A DNA stretch of 64,000 nucleotides from an uncultured Phascolarctobacterium sp. (lineage in GTDB: Bacteria > Bacillota > Negativicutes > Acidaminococcales > Acidaminococcaceae). A program made the translations under genes and the position numbers. Shown in pieces: positions 49,702 through 58,284 of this stretch; position 1 is the stretch's first letter; every line of letters begins with the position of its first letter. The notes beneath the pieces are model-generated. The model was not told the DNA's origin, searched no databases, and was given only the letters and a program-made list of their open reading frames with translations. The DNA lies in the NCBI GenBank assembly GCA_900547415.1, contig URGS01000006.1, forward strand, positions 28,398-92,397, given 5' to 3'.

Positions 49702-49953
49702 TCAAGATTTAAGTATCGCAGCGGCGGCAGCCTTTACATTGATGCCGCAGGCTCTGCCAACCTCAATCATGCTCTCTGCCACAACAACAGGAACACCGTT
49801 AGTCTGGCACAGCTCCTTGAGCTTACCGGTTACCCGCTCGTCCGCATCGCTTCCGATAAAGACCAGCTCAGCCGCTTGTCTTACCACAGCTTTTTCTGTT
49901 TGTTTCACACCAACAGTCCGCTGCGCAGCCTGCTTCAAAGCTTCAAGCGTCAT
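49702..49953 (-). CDS. L7Ae-family ribosomal-like protein (YbxF-like)
   Basis: Encodes 83 aa. AAELVFIGSDADERVTGKL, LCQTNGVPVVVAESM and EVGRACGINVKAAAAAI match the L7Ae/L30e fold that binds kink-turn RNA. In Bacillota the homologue lies between rpoC and rpsL; here it is the first gene behind the str promoter, with no rpoC upstream. Confidence 0.93.
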   Translation of the reverse strand: MTLEALKQAAQRTVGVKQTEKAVVRQAAELVFIGSDADERVTGKLKELCQTNGVPVVVAESMIEVGRACGINVKAAAAAILKS

Positions 49954-50000
49954 AGGTATCTCCTTTCAATTAGAGCATAGCTCACCCGTGATACTGGTAT

Positions 50001-50029
50001 ATTGTAACACCTTAAACAACACATGTCAA
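50001..50029 (-). promoter_or_regulatory. Promoter of the str operon
   Basis: TTGACA (50029-50024), a 17-nt spacer and TACAAT (50006-50001) on the minus strand. It is flanked upstream by an A/T-rich UP-like stretch (GAAAATTTTTATGG region). It lies 48 nt from the L7Ae-like gene and should drive the whole translation supercluster. Confidence 0.88.
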
Positions 50030-50040
50030 TGATTTTTCTA

Positions 50041-50585
50041 AAAAAAATTGAAAATTTTTATGGCGTTTCAGCGCGCATTAATGCACCTCTTTGTTTCCAC
50101 GCAGCCATGTGTTTAGTTTGCTTTTTCACTAGCAAAATGTACGTGTGCAGTGTACATTTTGGGATAAAAAAATCCATACAAGACCACTCTTAAAATCTTT
50201 GCCTTTGACTAAAAACACTCATTGCGTACACTTTCTCTATGCTAATTATACTTCCGACGCTTCTATGTGTAAATTTTTTAGTGTTTTTTCTCTTGATATT
50301 TGTAATTCTGTAAGTTTTTTGTAACAAATTGTACGTTTATATATTTTCTTTCTCTTAATTTTTTTATTAACTTTATCCTGCTTATTTTTCTACTGCTTCT
50401 CCCCTACCATTAATGCTTTCAATAATAATCTTTCACACATCTAGCTAAAAAATTTATAAGACTTCCCCACTCAATTTTTATTTTTCTCCTATATGATTAC
50501 TTCTTTTTAAAATTCTTCTATTATTTCTATTATTTATTTTCACAAGGAACTGAAACATACTGTTTATTTTCTTTTTAAATAAACA
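50041..50585. other. AT-rich non-coding gap upstream of the str operon
   Basis: About 550 nt without a believable gene on either strand. An inverted repeat AAAATGTAC/TGTACATTTT with an 8-nt loop lies near 50136-50161. The minus strand is A-rich, which could feed the str promoter with UP elements. Its place suggests a rearrangement point where rpoBC would be expected. Confidence 0.5.
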
Positions 50586-50621
50586 AAGACTCCCGAGCAT
50601 AAACTCAAGAGTCTTTTGTCT
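50586..50621 (-). terminator. Rho-independent terminator
   Basis: AAAGACTC/GAGTCTTT stem with a 17-nt loop, T-rich on the minus strand, 11 nt after the symporter stop. Confidence 0.7.
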
Positions 50622-50631
50622 GATTCTGTAA

Positions 50632-52032
50632 TTACTCTGCTACTGGCACAACCTTTTTAGAAGGTGAAAGTGCAGCAACGATAGCATATGTTGCAATGCA
50701 TACCAGCCACTCCATGTAAATTACATTGGATAAGATATGCACAGCAGGTGTAAGCTTCCATAACACAACGGTTACAAGACCAGCAAGCAATGTCCAGAAG
50801 CCTGCAGCCTTGGAGCTGTATTGAGGGAAGAAAAGAGCTACGATAACAATAACACTGAACGCAGCGGTCAGGGACAAACCAATCATAATAGTTCCCAAAA
50901 TACTGGAAACGCTCATAGCAAGTCCCAGAGTAAGAATACCACTAACCATGACGCACGTTCTAGTCACGAAAAGCTGACGGTCCTGACTGCAGTCCGGATT
51001 GATGAAACGTTTGTAGATATCGCTGGAGAACAGGGTACCTGCGCTCAGCAGCAGGTTGCAGGCAGTAGAAACATCAGCTGCCCACAGAGCAGCCAAGGTT
51101 ACGCCGGCAATGATGGGATGAAGTCCTACAATAATCTGGGGCAGAGCCAATGCAGCCTGAGCTTCAGGATACATAGCCTTTGCTACTATACCAAGGAAAG
51201 CAGCCAGCACGCCTACGGGAAGCATCAGAATGCCGCCCCAAACGAAGCCCTTTTTAGCAGTTGCAGCGTCCTTAGCACCTAAGGAAATCTGCAGAATGCT
51301 TTGCAGGGACAGGTTAACAGTAACCAGGGTAACAATCCAGCTGGTGATGGTCACCATACCAACGCCCTCAGTCAAGCTGAACCAAGGAACATTAGTGGGC
51401 AAAGATGCCGCCAGATTATCCAAGCTGCCAATTTTGGCAAATTGGATTACAGTAGCAACAAGGATACCGCCATAAATCAGCACAATATTCAGCACATTGG
51501 ACAGGGATGCAGACCACATGCCGCCAATAAATGTGATACCAATAAAGGTAATTGCACTGACAATCATACCGGTTTTGAAGTCAAAAATATCGGGCAGAAT
51601 AGCATGCAGAATACTGCCACCGGCAATGTACTGCAGACTGATGATTACCAGCTGAATGACAATTTGAACAAAGACGCCTAAAACAACGGCGCCAGTGGTA
51701 TGATGACGTTCGATCAGCTCAGTAATAGTAGTGATATTTTGCTCACGATATTTTTTTGCCATGAACAGGCCCATAACTATGGCACCCACAGCCCAGGCAA
51801 TAGTATACCAGCCGGCACTAAGACCTACGCGAAACGCATGCTCAGATACGCCGATGGTAGATGCGCCGCCAACAGCAAGACCGATGATAGTGACGCCGAT
51901 TAATGGTGCGGACAGCTTACGTCCAGCTAAAGCAAAGTTTTCGTTGTTTCCTTCACTGCGTTTTTTAGCATACCAGCTAATGGCGAAAAGGGCAACAATG
52001 TACAGAATAAGAATTACGAGAGCAACAGGCAT
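50632..52032 (-). CDS. Sodium:solute symporter family protein
   Basis: Encodes 466 aa with about 13 membrane helices. Family features: EGNNENFALAGRKL after helix 1, GGASTIGVSEHAFRVGLSAG (the unwound helix 1/2 region), AALWAADVSTACNLLLSAGT (sodium-site helix 8) and FSSDIYKRF. It imports an organic solute with sodium; the substrate (amino acid, pantothenate or other) cannot be told. It has a 225-nt leader with internal repeats. Confidence 0.88.
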   Translation of the reverse strand: MPVALVILILYIVALFAISWYAKKRSEGNNENFALAGRKLSAPLIGVTIIGLAVGGASTIGVSEHAFRVGLSAGWYTIAWAVGAIVMGLFMAKKYREQNITTITELIERHHTTGAVVLGVFVQIVIQLVIISLQYIAGGSILHAILPDIFDFKTGMIVSAITFIGITFIGGMWSASLSNVLNIVLIYGGILVATVIQFAKIGSLDNLAASLPTNVPWFSLTEGVGMVTITSWIVTLVTVNLSLQSILQISLGAKDAATAKKGFVWGGILMLPVGVLAAFLGIVAKAMYPEAQAALALPQIIVGLHPIIAGVTLAALWAADVSTACNLLLSAGTLFSSDIYKRFINPDCSQDRQLFVTRTCVMVSGILTLGLAMSVSSILGTIMIGLSLTAAFSVIVIVALFFPQYSSKAAGFWTLLAGLVTVVLWKLTPAVHILSNVIYMEWLVCIATYAIVAALSPSKKVVPVAE

Positions 52033-52258
52033 TGAATGATCCTCCTTATAGTCGATACAAGTCTACTAAAGGATACAACGCCCATACTAGCAGAGGTCAA
52101 AACCAAAGCCGCATATGGACCTGATCGTGTAACACATAAAGCGACACGTATGCATGAAACTCGGTCCCCCTATGATTTTCCGTCGCCGTACTGGCAAAGG
52201 TCCCTACCAAAGCCCCATACTAGCCCTGACAGAAGCACATAGCGGTATAAAATCGTAT
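52033..52258 (-). promoter_or_regulatory. Long repeated leader of the symporter gene, candidate cis-regulatory RNA
   Basis: The predicted transcript leader holds two imperfect copies of a 36-nt unit (ATGsGGCTTTGGT...GACCTyTGCyAGTAyGGGC-like), at about 52218-52183 and 52104-52069. Each copy starts with AGG-5 nt-ATG and opens a tiny frame: MGLW and MRLWF. It also contains CGTGT/ACACG pairing between the copies. It matches no riboswitch class that I recognise. Confidence 0.5.
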
Positions 52259-52264
52259 TGCCTA

Positions 52265-52293
52265 ATTATATACTATAAAAAATGCTCCGTCAA
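52265..52293 (-). promoter_or_regulatory. Promoter of the symporter gene
   Basis: TTGACG (52293-52288), 17 nt, TATAAT (52270-52265) on the minus strand. The -35 lies in the loop and arm of the hairpin GCTCCGT-TG-ACGGAGC followed by TTTTTT (52284-52300), a terminator for anything coming from the tRNA side. Confidence 0.75.
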
Positions 52294-52300
52294 CGGAGCA
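52278..52300 (-). terminator. Rho-independent terminator overlapping the symporter promoter
   Basis: TGCTCCGT/ACGGAGCA stem with a tight loop; TTTTTTATAG follows on the minus strand. Confidence 0.75.
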
Positions 52301-52487
52301 GGTCACACTTTTAGGTGTCATTGTAAATTTGTAGTGTTTATATAAAGGAATTAACAAATTACGTACAATATTTTTCAATTTAAAGGTGTACGCAGCTTTT
52401 ACTTTGTGCTTCGTTTTTACACTACCATAGTCAAGCACACTTTTTCGAGAAAAAGTGTGGCACTCATATTTTCAGAGAAAACAAAAA

Positions 52488-52512
52488 GCACCACAACTGT
52501 AGTTGCGGTGCT
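52488..52512 (-). terminator. Terminator of the tRNA-Arg gene
   Basis: AGCACCRCAACT/AGTTGYGGTGCT stem (12 bp, one wobble), TTTTTGTTTT on the minus strand, 10 nt after the tRNA. Confidence 0.88.
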
Positions 52513-52521
52513 GAATTTCAA

Positions 52522-52598
52522 TGGTGGCCCCGGCAGGATTCGAACCTGCGACCTTTTGATTCGTAGTCAAACGCTCTATCCAACTGAGCTACGGAGTC
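52522..52598 (-). tRNA. tRNA-Arg (anticodon ACG)
   Basis: 77 nt with encoded CCA. The anticodon loop CTACGAA gives ACG (inosine-modified, reads CGU/CGC/CGA). D-loop AGCTCAGTTGGATAGAGC and T-loop GGTTCGAATCC are canonical. The acceptor stem GACTCCG/CGGGGCC has an A-C mismatch at 2-71 and a U-G at 4-69, which is odd and may reflect replacement of one tRNA half. Confidence 0.93.
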
Positions 52599-52788
52599 AA
52601 GCAACAAATATATTATAACTAAGTGATGCAATATTGTCAACACTTTTTATAAAAGTTTTTAGAAAATTTTTATAGTACGTATAAATCACTTCCACAAGCT
52701 TGGCAGAAGCAGCAGACTATTGCCCGGTGATTATTTATAGTACGCTTTTACTTCGCCAGAGAGTATGGCCGATGAATAAATAATACAG

Positions 52789-53607
52789 TTATTTTTTCCT
52801 GCCTTTTTTAACAGCTGCTTTAGCAGGCTCAGCCTTAGCTTTTTTGTCACGCCAACCACAGTAAATGAAGCAGGCTAAGCAGAAGAGGAAGAAGCCAACA
52901 CTGGTAGCTTGTGCAGATTTAAGACCGAAGAGCCAAGGCTCAGCATAGTCGCCGCGGAGCATTTCCAAAAAGAAACGCAGAGTGGAGTAGAGCATACCAT
53001 AAAGGCAAAGAGCCTGACCTTTAGCGTGGTTAGTAGTACGGAACATAAGCAGCAGGGCAAAGATAACGACGTCCAGCTGACCTTCCCATACTTCTGCAGG
53101 CCATAGGGGAACTGCACCGTAGGTTTTATAGGCCAAGGTTCCTTCGGGATAAAGGATGCCGAAGTTGCCGCCAGTAGGTGTGCCAAAGGCGTCACCGTTA
53201 AGCAGGTTAGCCATACGTCCAACTGCCTGACCTATGAGCAGGGCCGGGGCAACGATGTCGCCAAACTCCAGCCAATCAATGTCGTGCATTTTGCAGTAGG
53301 CAATGCCTGCTAAAATTCCGGCTAGCATACCGCCTTGAACAGCCATACCACCCTGCCAGACAAAGGGTATTTCCAAAAGGTGTTCGCTGTAGTAGTCCCA
53401 GTCAAAGAAAAATACATCCCACAGTCGTCCGCCAATCAGTCCTGCAAAGCCACCATAAATACCAATATCTACAACGTGGCTGTGCCAGCGACCGTCCTGC
53501 TTGGCCAAGAAATAAGCAGTGCCTGTTGCTAGAAAAATTGCCAGGCACAGCATCAATCCATACATACGGATTGGAAAGTCACCTATAAAAAATAAGTATT
53601 GATGCAT
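52789..53607 (-). CDS. lgt: Prolipoprotein diacylglyceryl transferase
   Basis: Encodes 272 aa, seven membrane helices. The signature GQAVGRMANLLNGDAFG with its essential Arg/Asn and the early IRMYGLMLCLA are present. It attaches diacylglycerol to the lipobox Cys. The tail is lysine/alanine-rich. AGGAGGCTTTTATT precedes the ATG. Confidence 0.95.
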   Translation of the reverse strand: MHQYLFFIGDFPIRMYGLMLCLAIFLATGTAYFLAKQDGRWHSHVVDIGIYGGFAGLIGGRLWDVFFFDWDYYSEHLLEIPFVWQGGMAVQGGMLAGILAGIAYCKMHDIDWLEFGDIVAPALLIGQAVGRMANLLNGDAFGTPTGGNFGILYPEGTLAYKTYGAVPLWPAEVWEGQLDVVIFALLLMFRTTNHAKGQALCLYGMLYSTLRFFLEMLRGDYAEPWLFGLKSAQATSVGFFLFCLACFIYCGWRDKKAKAEPAKAAVKKGRKK

Positions 53608-53712
53608 AATAAAAGCCTCCTGAGCTTAAGTTATAAAGTAATGCAATGCGTTATCTATTATAGCATATTTTCAGGAGGCGTTGTATTTATTTTACAGATA
53701 GTTTACTTGTTG

Positions 53713-54081
53713 TTACTCGTGATGTTGTCCGCCGCATTCACCTGCGTGCTCATGACGATGGCAGATGGAACCGGTGGAGTGGAGGTCGCCGGCAAGATAT
53801 GCTTCAACAGCAGTACGTGCTTCGCCCTCTACGCCAACTACTACTTCTACACCGCGTTGGTTAAAGATATCAACGGCACCGCCGCCCATTCCGCCGGAGA
53901 TGATTACCTCAGCACCATTATCTGCCAAAAAATTGGGCAGAAAGCCAGGACGGTGGCCAGGATTAGGAATGCTTTGTTCGCTGACGATTTTATCTTCAGT
54001 AGTATCAAAAAGAATAAAATTTTCACAATGACCGAAATGACCGGCTACGGAGGTTCCCATAGCAGCAACTGCAATTTTCAT
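53713..54081 (-). CDS. Dinitrogenase iron-molybdenum cofactor family (NifX/NafY-like) protein
   Basis: Encodes 122 aa. MKIAVAAMGTSVAGHFGHCE, ISGGMGGGAVDIFNQRGVEV and the closing helix match the NifX/NafY small metal-cluster fold. A His/Cys-rich tail (HRHEHAGECGGQHHE) may bind metal. Outside nitrogen fixers such proteins accompany DUF134 regulators, as here (90 nt upstream). CGAGGAGACTTAATT precedes the ATG. Confidence 0.9.
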   Translation of the reverse strand: MKIAVAAMGTSVAGHFGHCENFILFDTTEDKIVSEQSIPNPGHRPGFLPNFLADNGAEVIISGGMGGGAVDIFNQRGVEVVVGVEGEARTAVEAYLAGDLHSTGSICHRHEHAGECGGQHHE

Positions 54082-54107
54082 AATTAAGTCTCCTCGTATA
54101 ATATAGT

Positions 54108-54145
54108 CATAGCTTAAATTGCTTTTAATTAAGATTTAAGCTATG
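54108..54145. promoter_or_regulatory. Long inverted repeat between the DUF134 and NifX-like genes
   Basis: CATAGCTTAAAT (54108-54119) and ATTTAAGCTATG (54134-54145) form 12-bp arms around 14 nt. On the minus strand ACTATATTATACG follows, which may be a -10 for the NifX-like gene. It could be a terminator of poor T content or an operator. Confidence 0.55.
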
Positions 54146-54171
54146 CTGTTTTAGATACTGTGGATTAGTTT

Positions 54172-54576
54172 TCATCTCCTACCACTAGATGGTTTAACAA
54201 AGGCTCTAACCACAGTCTCTTTGTTTAGTGGCTGCTGACAACGGTGACGCTTACAGCCTCCGCAACTGCAATTATGTTCCAATCCGTCGCACAGCTTGTA
54301 GTCTCCGCCTTCAATCCGGAGCACGCAGCCATCTACTAGAGCAGTAGCAATCTTTTTGCGGGCGTTGGTATAAATTTGCTGAACAGTAGTACGGGCTATG
54401 TGCATATAGGCACTGCTTTTCTCCTGCGAAAAGCCTTCCTTGTCTATAAGTCGGACAGCCTCATATTCGTCCACTGTCAAAACAACAGTATTATCAGTTT
54501 CTTGTTGGTGTAGAGGAATAAATTCCTGACACTTGGGCATACAACACACCTTGCGGAATTTTTTTGGTCTGGGCAT
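54172..54576 (-). CDS. DUF134 family HTH regulator
   Basis: Encodes 134 aa from MPRPKKFRKVCCMPKCQEFI; CAAGGAGACTGCC precedes the ATG, and the frame beyond it to 54651 is promoter DNA. A sigma-like HTH follows (TVDEYEAVRLIDKEGFSQEK ... ARTTVQQIYTNAR). The C-terminal half has a Cys/His-rich stretch (CSCGGCKRHRC), probably a metal sensor. It very likely controls itself and the NifX-like gene through the twin palindromes upstream. Confidence 0.9.
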   Translation of the reverse strand: MPRPKKFRKVCCMPKCQEFIPLHQQETDNTVVLTVDEYEAVRLIDKEGFSQEKSSAYMHIARTTVQQIYTNARKKIATALVDGCVLRIEGGDYKLCDGLEHNCSCGGCKRHRCQQPLNKETVVRAFVKPSSGRR

Positions 54577-54636
54577 GGCAGTCTCCTTGCGAGCAATAAA
54601 TTCTATAAATAGTGAGCTTCGTACAATATAAAAATA

Positions 54637-54690
54637 AATGACATATGTCATTTACTGAGTATATTATAACTCTTTTGTGACATATGTCAA
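54637..54690 (-). promoter_or_regulatory. Promoter with twin TGACATATGTCA operators
   Basis: TTGACA (54690-54685), 16 nt, TATAAT (54668-54663). A perfect TGACATATGTCA palindrome covers the -35 (54678-54689) and a second one lies past the -10 (54639-54650, extended to AATGACATATGTCATT). The centres are 39 bp apart. This is a textbook autoregulated promoter; DUF134 is the natural candidate ligand. Confidence 0.88.
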
Positions 54691-54706
54691 TCATTAATGA
54701 AATGGA

Positions 54707-55120
54707 CTATATTCCTATGGATTTAATTTCTAACTGTAGAATATGGTTGAAAGGTATTTTTTGCTTACTTTCCATAACTATAGCCTGATTGTACTCATCT
54801 ATTCTTTTTACTTTTTCTGTAAGCTGTATTATCTTGTCTGGATTGTCTTTATCAATAAAGCTTATGCTGATAAGCTGCCTATCAGCTTGCTTTAGGTAAT
54901 CCAACTGGCGTTTGATGTTCTGCAAATCATCTTCCGCAGGCAACGCTTGCTCTTCCAAATATTGGCAAACTTTTTTAATAGCTTCCTCGTGACCTGAAAG
55001 TGCTGCAAAGGGAGCAAATTGGGCGGCTCGCATAGAGCTTTGCATCCAGGGATGGCGACGCGATTTTTTGTAGGAGCATCTGCAGATGGATGCGTACTTA
55101 GAAAAAGAAATTTGTCTCAT
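54707..55120 (-). CDS. YolD-like protein
   Basis: Encodes 137 aa. MQSSMRAAQFAPFAALSGHE is the YolD signature region, followed by LKQADRQLISISFIDKDN and a strand-rich end. The ATG overlaps the polymerase stop (ATGA). YolD-like proteins pair with UvrX/UmuC-type polymerases in SOS loci and may act like UmuD. Confidence 0.88.
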   Translation of the reverse strand: MRQISFSKYASICRCSYKKSRRHPWMQSSMRAAQFAPFAALSGHEEAIKKVCQYLEEQALPAEDDLQNIKRQLDYLKQADRQLISISFIDKDNPDKIIQLTEKVKRIDEYNQAIVMESKQKIPFNHILQLEIKSIGI

Positions 55121-56628
55121 GCTTTATGACCTCCTATCTGGCGGTTACGCTCTCTGCCAGTTGCACCATCCTCAAAATTCAGTCCTCGCAGAAGGGAATT
55201 TTTACCAAAGCGTTTCTTGATATCCAAAATAGTATGCTGCAGACTATCTGCCTTTAAATTCTTTTTATCGGTTTGCATTTGGGAGTCTGTCAAGGGTTCA
55301 TCAAAGAGTGAAGGTTGTTCTTTGAGTTGCAGAGCTTCCTTTTCAGTTTCATTTATAGTGTTTTCAGCTGTAATAGAAAAACGACGAATAAGCAGCCCTG
55401 GTTTAACAATGCGATGGTACAGCTCTGTGGCCTTGTGGATTATCTCTATACTGGAGTCGGTGTAGTTATCAAGGTGAATGGTTCCATGAGAATGCTCAGG
55501 TACCTGTCTGCCATAGTGGTCAATCCTGACCTTGTCAACAAGGGCTTTGGCTTCAGGGGCATCAAGATTGGAGCGGTCATAGCCAATTGTAAGTATAAGC
55601 TGATTGGTGATTGATTTTTTTGCAGTAAGGTCTAAGGCCAGTGCATCAGCCATTTCCTTTATAATGACCTCACCCTTTTCTGTTGTATAGGGAGTGTGGA
55701 GAACCTGACCACAGCAAATGCTGCGTTTGGAGGGGCGATAGGACTTTATTTGCTCAATAGTGCAGGGCTCCCAGCCCCAAGCATGGTCAATTAAAAGCTC
55801 TGCATTGACACCAAAAAGCTTGTACAGTAAATCCTCATTGTAATAGCTGTTTTTAGAACCAGTGGAGCAAAGGGCAATATCTCCCATAGTATAAATTCCT
55901 TCCTGCTCCAGCCTTTTGGCGTAACCCTTGCCAACTCGCCAAAAATCTGTCAGAGGCTGATGGGTCCAAAGCTGCTGGCGGTAAAGCTGTTCGTCCAAAT
56001 AGGCAATGCGGACGCCATTTTCATCAGCAGGAATTTTTTTAGCAACAATATCCATAGCGACCTTGGCCAGATACATATTGGTGCCAATACCTGCGGTAGC
56101 AATAATGCCAGTATTCTCTAAAATATCCTTAATGATAATCTGACATAGCTCCATTGGTGATTTTTTATAAGTCTGTAGATAATGGGATATATCTATAAAA
56201 ACCTCATCAATAGAGTAGACATGAATATCCTCTGGAGCAATGTATTTGAGATAAATGTTGAGAATATCAGTGCTGTATTTTATATAATGAGCCATTCTTG
56301 GAGGTGCTATGATGAAGTCTATTAGTAAACCAGGATTTTGCTGCAGCTCAGAAAGCAGAATGGATTTCTCCATATTTGTAGAGCCATGATAATTAGCTTT
56401 GCGAATACTGTTGAGTTGGCGAACCTTTTCATTAACCTCAAAAAGTCTAGGCCTGCCGGGAATGCCAAAGGACTTGAGGGCAGGGCTGACAGCAAGACAG
56501 ATAGTTTTATCCGTTCTGCTGTTGTCTGCCACAACTAAATTAGTATTCATTGGGTTGAGGTGGCGTTCTAAACATTCTACGGAGGCGTAGAATGATTTTA
56601 AATCAATAGCTAAGTAGATATGCTTCAT
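55117..56628 (-). CDS. Y-family DNA polymerase (UvrX/UmuC-like)
   Basis: Encodes 503 aa. Catalytic motifs: AIDLKSFYASVE near residue 8 and YSIDEVFIDIS near 140, with the acidic triad intact. The HhH (TMGDIALC) and little-finger domains follow, then a C-terminal tail without a clear clamp-binding box. It copies damaged DNA. A LexA box 30 nt upstream makes SOS control likely. Confidence 0.92.
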   Translation of the reverse strand: MKHIYLAIDLKSFYASVECLERHLNPMNTNLVVADNSRTDKTICLAVSPALKSFGIPGRPRLFEVNEKVRQLNSIRKANYHGSTNMEKSILLSELQQNPGLLIDFIIAPPRMAHYIKYSTDILNIYLKYIAPEDIHVYSIDEVFIDISHYLQTYKKSPMELCQIIIKDILENTGIIATAGIGTNMYLAKVAMDIVAKKIPADENGVRIAYLDEQLYRQQLWTHQPLTDFWRVGKGYAKRLEQEGIYTMGDIALCSTGSKNSYYNEDLLYKLFGVNAELLIDHAWGWEPCTIEQIKSYRPSKRSICCGQVLHTPYTTEKGEVIIKEMADALALDLTAKKSITNQLILTIGYDRSNLDAPEAKALVDKVRIDHYGRQVPEHSHGTIHLDNYTDSSIEIIHKATELYHRIVKPGLLIRRFSITAENTINETEKEALQLKEQPSLFDEPLTDSQMQTDKKNLKADSLQHTILDIKKRFGKNSLLRGLNFEDGATGRERNRQIGGHKA

Positions 56629-56654
56629 CTTTAATCACCAATTTGTTTTAAATA

Positions 56655-56670
56655 TAGAACGGATGTTCTA
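56655..56670 (-). promoter_or_regulatory. LexA (DinR-type) operator
   Basis: TAGAAC-GGAT-GTTCTA is a perfect dyad holding GAACNNNNGTTC, the Bacillota LexA box. It lies 27 nt before the Y-family polymerase start. Confidence 0.88.
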
Positions 56671-56773
56671 GATGAATTATAGCACAAGTAAAAATAAAGG
56701 TAAATATGCGTTTGTGTTTTAGCAAGGTTATTCTTGTATCAATAAGTTCAATTATAAGTGTGTATAATTTCTG

Positions 56774-56890
56774 TGCGTGCCCAAGATTCAAGAATGCTAT
56801 GCTGATGAAATGACTAAACCTAAAATTGAAGTAACGGATAATGCATTTAAGATTACGCTGCCTAACGTTAACTTTGCTCATGCAATTTTC
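56774..56890 (+). pseudogene. Remnant of the C-terminus of an AlbA_2-type ATP-binding/DNA-binding protein
   Basis: The frame CVPKIQECYADEMTKPKIEV, then TDNAFKITLPNVN, resembles the end of Schlafen AlbA_2-domain proteins (KIxExY...IEVTDNxFKIxLPN). No upstream part remains. It is immediately followed by a different accessory gene, so it marks an older insertion or deletion event. Confidence 0.5.
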
Positions 56891-56994
56891 ATATCTTTAT
56901 TTTTAATGCCAATCGATGTTTTATATGGTATAATTTATAGAAGGTTAGGATATGAAATAATAATTGTATTTGTTAAAGGGTGGTGAATAGCAGT

Positions 56995-58233
56995 ATGAGT
57001 TACTTAATTGAGGATGTGTTTAGTCCACGTTCATTTCCTCAAAATACGTATATTTATCGAAAGACGGATAGCGGAGAGAGTGTAGATGCTAGATTAAAAA
57101 GAGCATTAGCAATGAAGGGTAACCTTATTTTTGTCTCTGGTGCATCTAAATCAGGTAAAACCGTATTGTGCCATAATGTTATTGCTGAAGATAAATATAT
57201 TGGTTTAAGTGGTAATCAAATCGGTTCTAAAGAAGATTTTTGGAATCATGTAGCAGAACAGATACCATTATCAGATTCTATTGTTACTACATCTTCCGAG
57301 CAGACCAGTAATGCTAGTGGTAATAATATGGGTGTAAACGTAAACTTAGGCGTTTTGGCTATTCATGCAGGTGCAAATAGCAATCAGGGAGAAGTTGCCA
57401 ACACTCAAATAGCATTATCAAAATCAAGAACAGAACGCCAAATTATCCGCTATCTTATTGATAATAATAAGGTCCTTATTATAGATGATTTCCATTATGT
57501 TGCCAAAGATGTGCAGATGTATATTGCAAGAACTTTGAAGACAGAGTTGTTTAATGGTTTGAAGGTTGTTATTATATCTTTGCCCCACAGAAGTGATGAG
57601 GCTATAATCTGTAATCCGGACTTAATAGGAAGAACGACTTCAATCGAAATTCCTCCTTGGGACAAAGCCGAGCTAAAGGAGATAGCGGTAAAAGGTTTTA
57701 ATTTACTGAAGCTTGATATCTCGGACGATGATGTTGAATTACTGGCCAGGGAAAGCATAACATCTCCACAGTTGATGCAGGATAATTGTTTTAATCTTGC
57801 CTTTGTTGCTGTTAACAATCATTTGAGTATCAATAGCGGACTTGTACAGAGTGCTTTTAGAGAGACTGCAAGTAATTACTCTCATTATGAGCGTATTGTA
57901 AAAAATATAACTTTAGGTCCATTACAGGGAAGAGGTAGAAGAAAGCTCTATGAGTTGCAAGACTCCAGCGTGGATATTTATAATTTGCTGCTTTTAGCGC
58001 TTAAAGCAGATCCACCTGTGGTATCATTAGACATAGCAGAATTAAAGCAACGTACTAGTGTATTGCTTATGGGGAACCAACAGCTTTCTAGCTCTGTTAT
58101 CTCTGCTACGATAAATAAAATCATCAAACTTGTAAGGGAAGTTATGCCCGAGCTAGATGCTTTTGAATACAACAACCAATGCCTCTATATTTTGGATCCA
58201 TTCCTATTATTTTATCTGAGATGGAAAATTTAA
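56995..58233 (+). CDS. Stand-alone P-loop ATPase, accessory
   Basis: Encodes 412 aa from MSYLIEDVF; AAAGGGTGGTGAATAGCAGT precedes the ATG. Walker A SGASKSGKTVL at about 46-56, Walker B VLIIDDFHYV at about 160-169, an Arg-rich sensor (VVIISLPHRS) and a helical C-terminal region that ends in a winged-helix-like FLLFYLRWKI. A glycine/asparagine-rich low-complexity insert (NASGNNMGVNVNLGVLAIHAG) lies after the Walker A. Its layout resembles STAND/AAA ATPases of defence islands; no partner gene is adjacent. Confidence 0.7.
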   Translation: MSYLIEDVFSPRSFPQNTYIYRKTDSGESVDARLKRALAMKGNLIFVSGASKSGKTVLCHNVIAEDKYIGLSGNQIGSKEDFWNHVAEQIPLSDSIVTTSSEQTSNASGNNMGVNVNLGVLAIHAGANSNQGEVANTQIALSKSRTERQIIRYLIDNNKVLIIDDFHYVAKDVQMYIARTLKTELFNGLKVVIISLPHRSDEAIICNPDLIGRTTSIEIPPWDKAELKEIAVKGFNLLKLDISDDDVELLARESITSPQLMQDNCFNLAFVAVNNHLSINSGLVQSAFRETASNYSHYERIVKNITLGPLQGRGRRKLYELQDSSVDIYNLLLLALKADPPVVSLDIAELKQRTSVLLMGNQQLSSSVISATINKIIKLVREVMPELDAFEYNNQCLYILDPFLLFYLRWKI

Positions 58234-58284
58234 AAAACTAAAATTAGCAACAGGTATGATGTGCTCCCTTAAAGTTAGACTTTC

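Noticed and set aside
49702..49953. Possible rplL or L7/L12 gene
   Set aside because: The motifs are those of the L7Ae/L30e kink-turn fold, not of L7/L12.
52406..52618. A 70-codon plus-strand frame ending GGPGRIRTCDLLIRSQTLYP
   Set aside because: This is the familiar antisense reading of a tRNA gene (tRNA-Arg at 52522-52598), not a gene.
56322..56590. Short frames within the Y-family polymerase on both strands
   Set aside because: All overlap the catalytic domain of a clear gene and have no start signals.
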